NCBI RefSeq assembly: GCF_030733745.1
Contig: NZ_JASHIK010000012.1
Coordinates: forward strand, 1-64,000
Reading direction: 5' to 3'
Source: Stappia sp. MMSF_3263
Lineage (GTDB): Bacteria > Pseudomonadota > Alphaproteobacteria > Rhizobiales > Stappiaceae
Length of the DNA stretch: 64,000 bases
Position numbers and translations under genes: made by a program. The number at the start of each line of letters is the position of its first letter. Within the stretch, counting starts at the first letter, position 1. The notes under the pieces are model-generated. The model had not been told where the DNA came from. It saw only the letters and a program-made list of their open reading frames with translations, and searched no databases. Below, piece after piece: positions 64,000-64,000 of this stretch.

Positions 64000-64000
64000 A

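Overview
The window is high-GC, densely coded DNA with almost no RNA genes or mobile DNA. It looks like a chromosomal segment of an alphaproteobacterium of the Hyphomicrobiales (Rhizobiales), possibly Stappiaceae-like; the family is inferred from gene content, not measured. The evidence is a gene transfer agent (GTA)-type tail module, a FeuP/FeuQ-like two-component pair, the order ccmI-ccmE-ccmF-ccmH / degP / response regulator / histidine kinase / glnE / PleC-like kinase / pepN known from rhizobia, and a full CtrA box.

Layout. 1-7977: end of a tape-measure gene, GTA-type tail genes (DUF2460, DUF2163, NlpC/P60 peptidase, 1315-residue TIM-barrel tail protein), then a lysozyme and two small membrane proteins that resemble a lysis cassette; a DUF465 gene lies reversed inside the module. 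8053-12824: PepSY-like periplasmic protein, FeuP/FeuQ-like pair, surface-antigen-type lipoprotein, helical unknown. 12904-17139: cytochrome c maturation. 17342-25839: hydrolase-OsmC fusion, DegP, second two-component pair, GlnE. 25901-33405 (minus strand): SRPBCC/ArsR pair, PleC-like kinase behind a CtrA box, PepN, an alpha/beta hydrolase. 33726-41873: a Cache-type adenylate cyclase, then a perfect CRP-type palindrome and a peptide/opine-type ABC operon. 41926-48088: a methyltransferase, and a minus-strand envelope-glycan cluster (polysaccharide deacetylase and four glycosyltransferases). 48309-53807: a divergent plus-strand cassette of an aberrant ABC exporter, a cyclic-nucleotide-binding protein, a metallo-beta-lactamase-fold hydrolase and a membrane adenylate cyclase. 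53930-57551: SDR, DUF418, DUF1194 and glycine-zipper proteins. 57843-62530: a Liv-type ABC operon. 62572-64000: DUF1636, a His-rich protein and the start of a CbtA-like cobalt transport locus.

The most unusual content is at 41926-53807. The 878-residue ABC protein has lost the Walker A lysine, the Q-loop glutamine and the H-loop histidine. It carries about 300 extra residues with what look like three copies of the segment that follows the Q-loop. Directly behind it are genes able to bind, possibly hydrolyse, and synthesise cyclic nucleotides, and head-to-head with it lie the glycosyltransferases. I infer a cAMP-linked glycan export or control system; none of this has been tested. A second cyclase next to a CRP palindrome at 35683-35698 repeats the cAMP theme.
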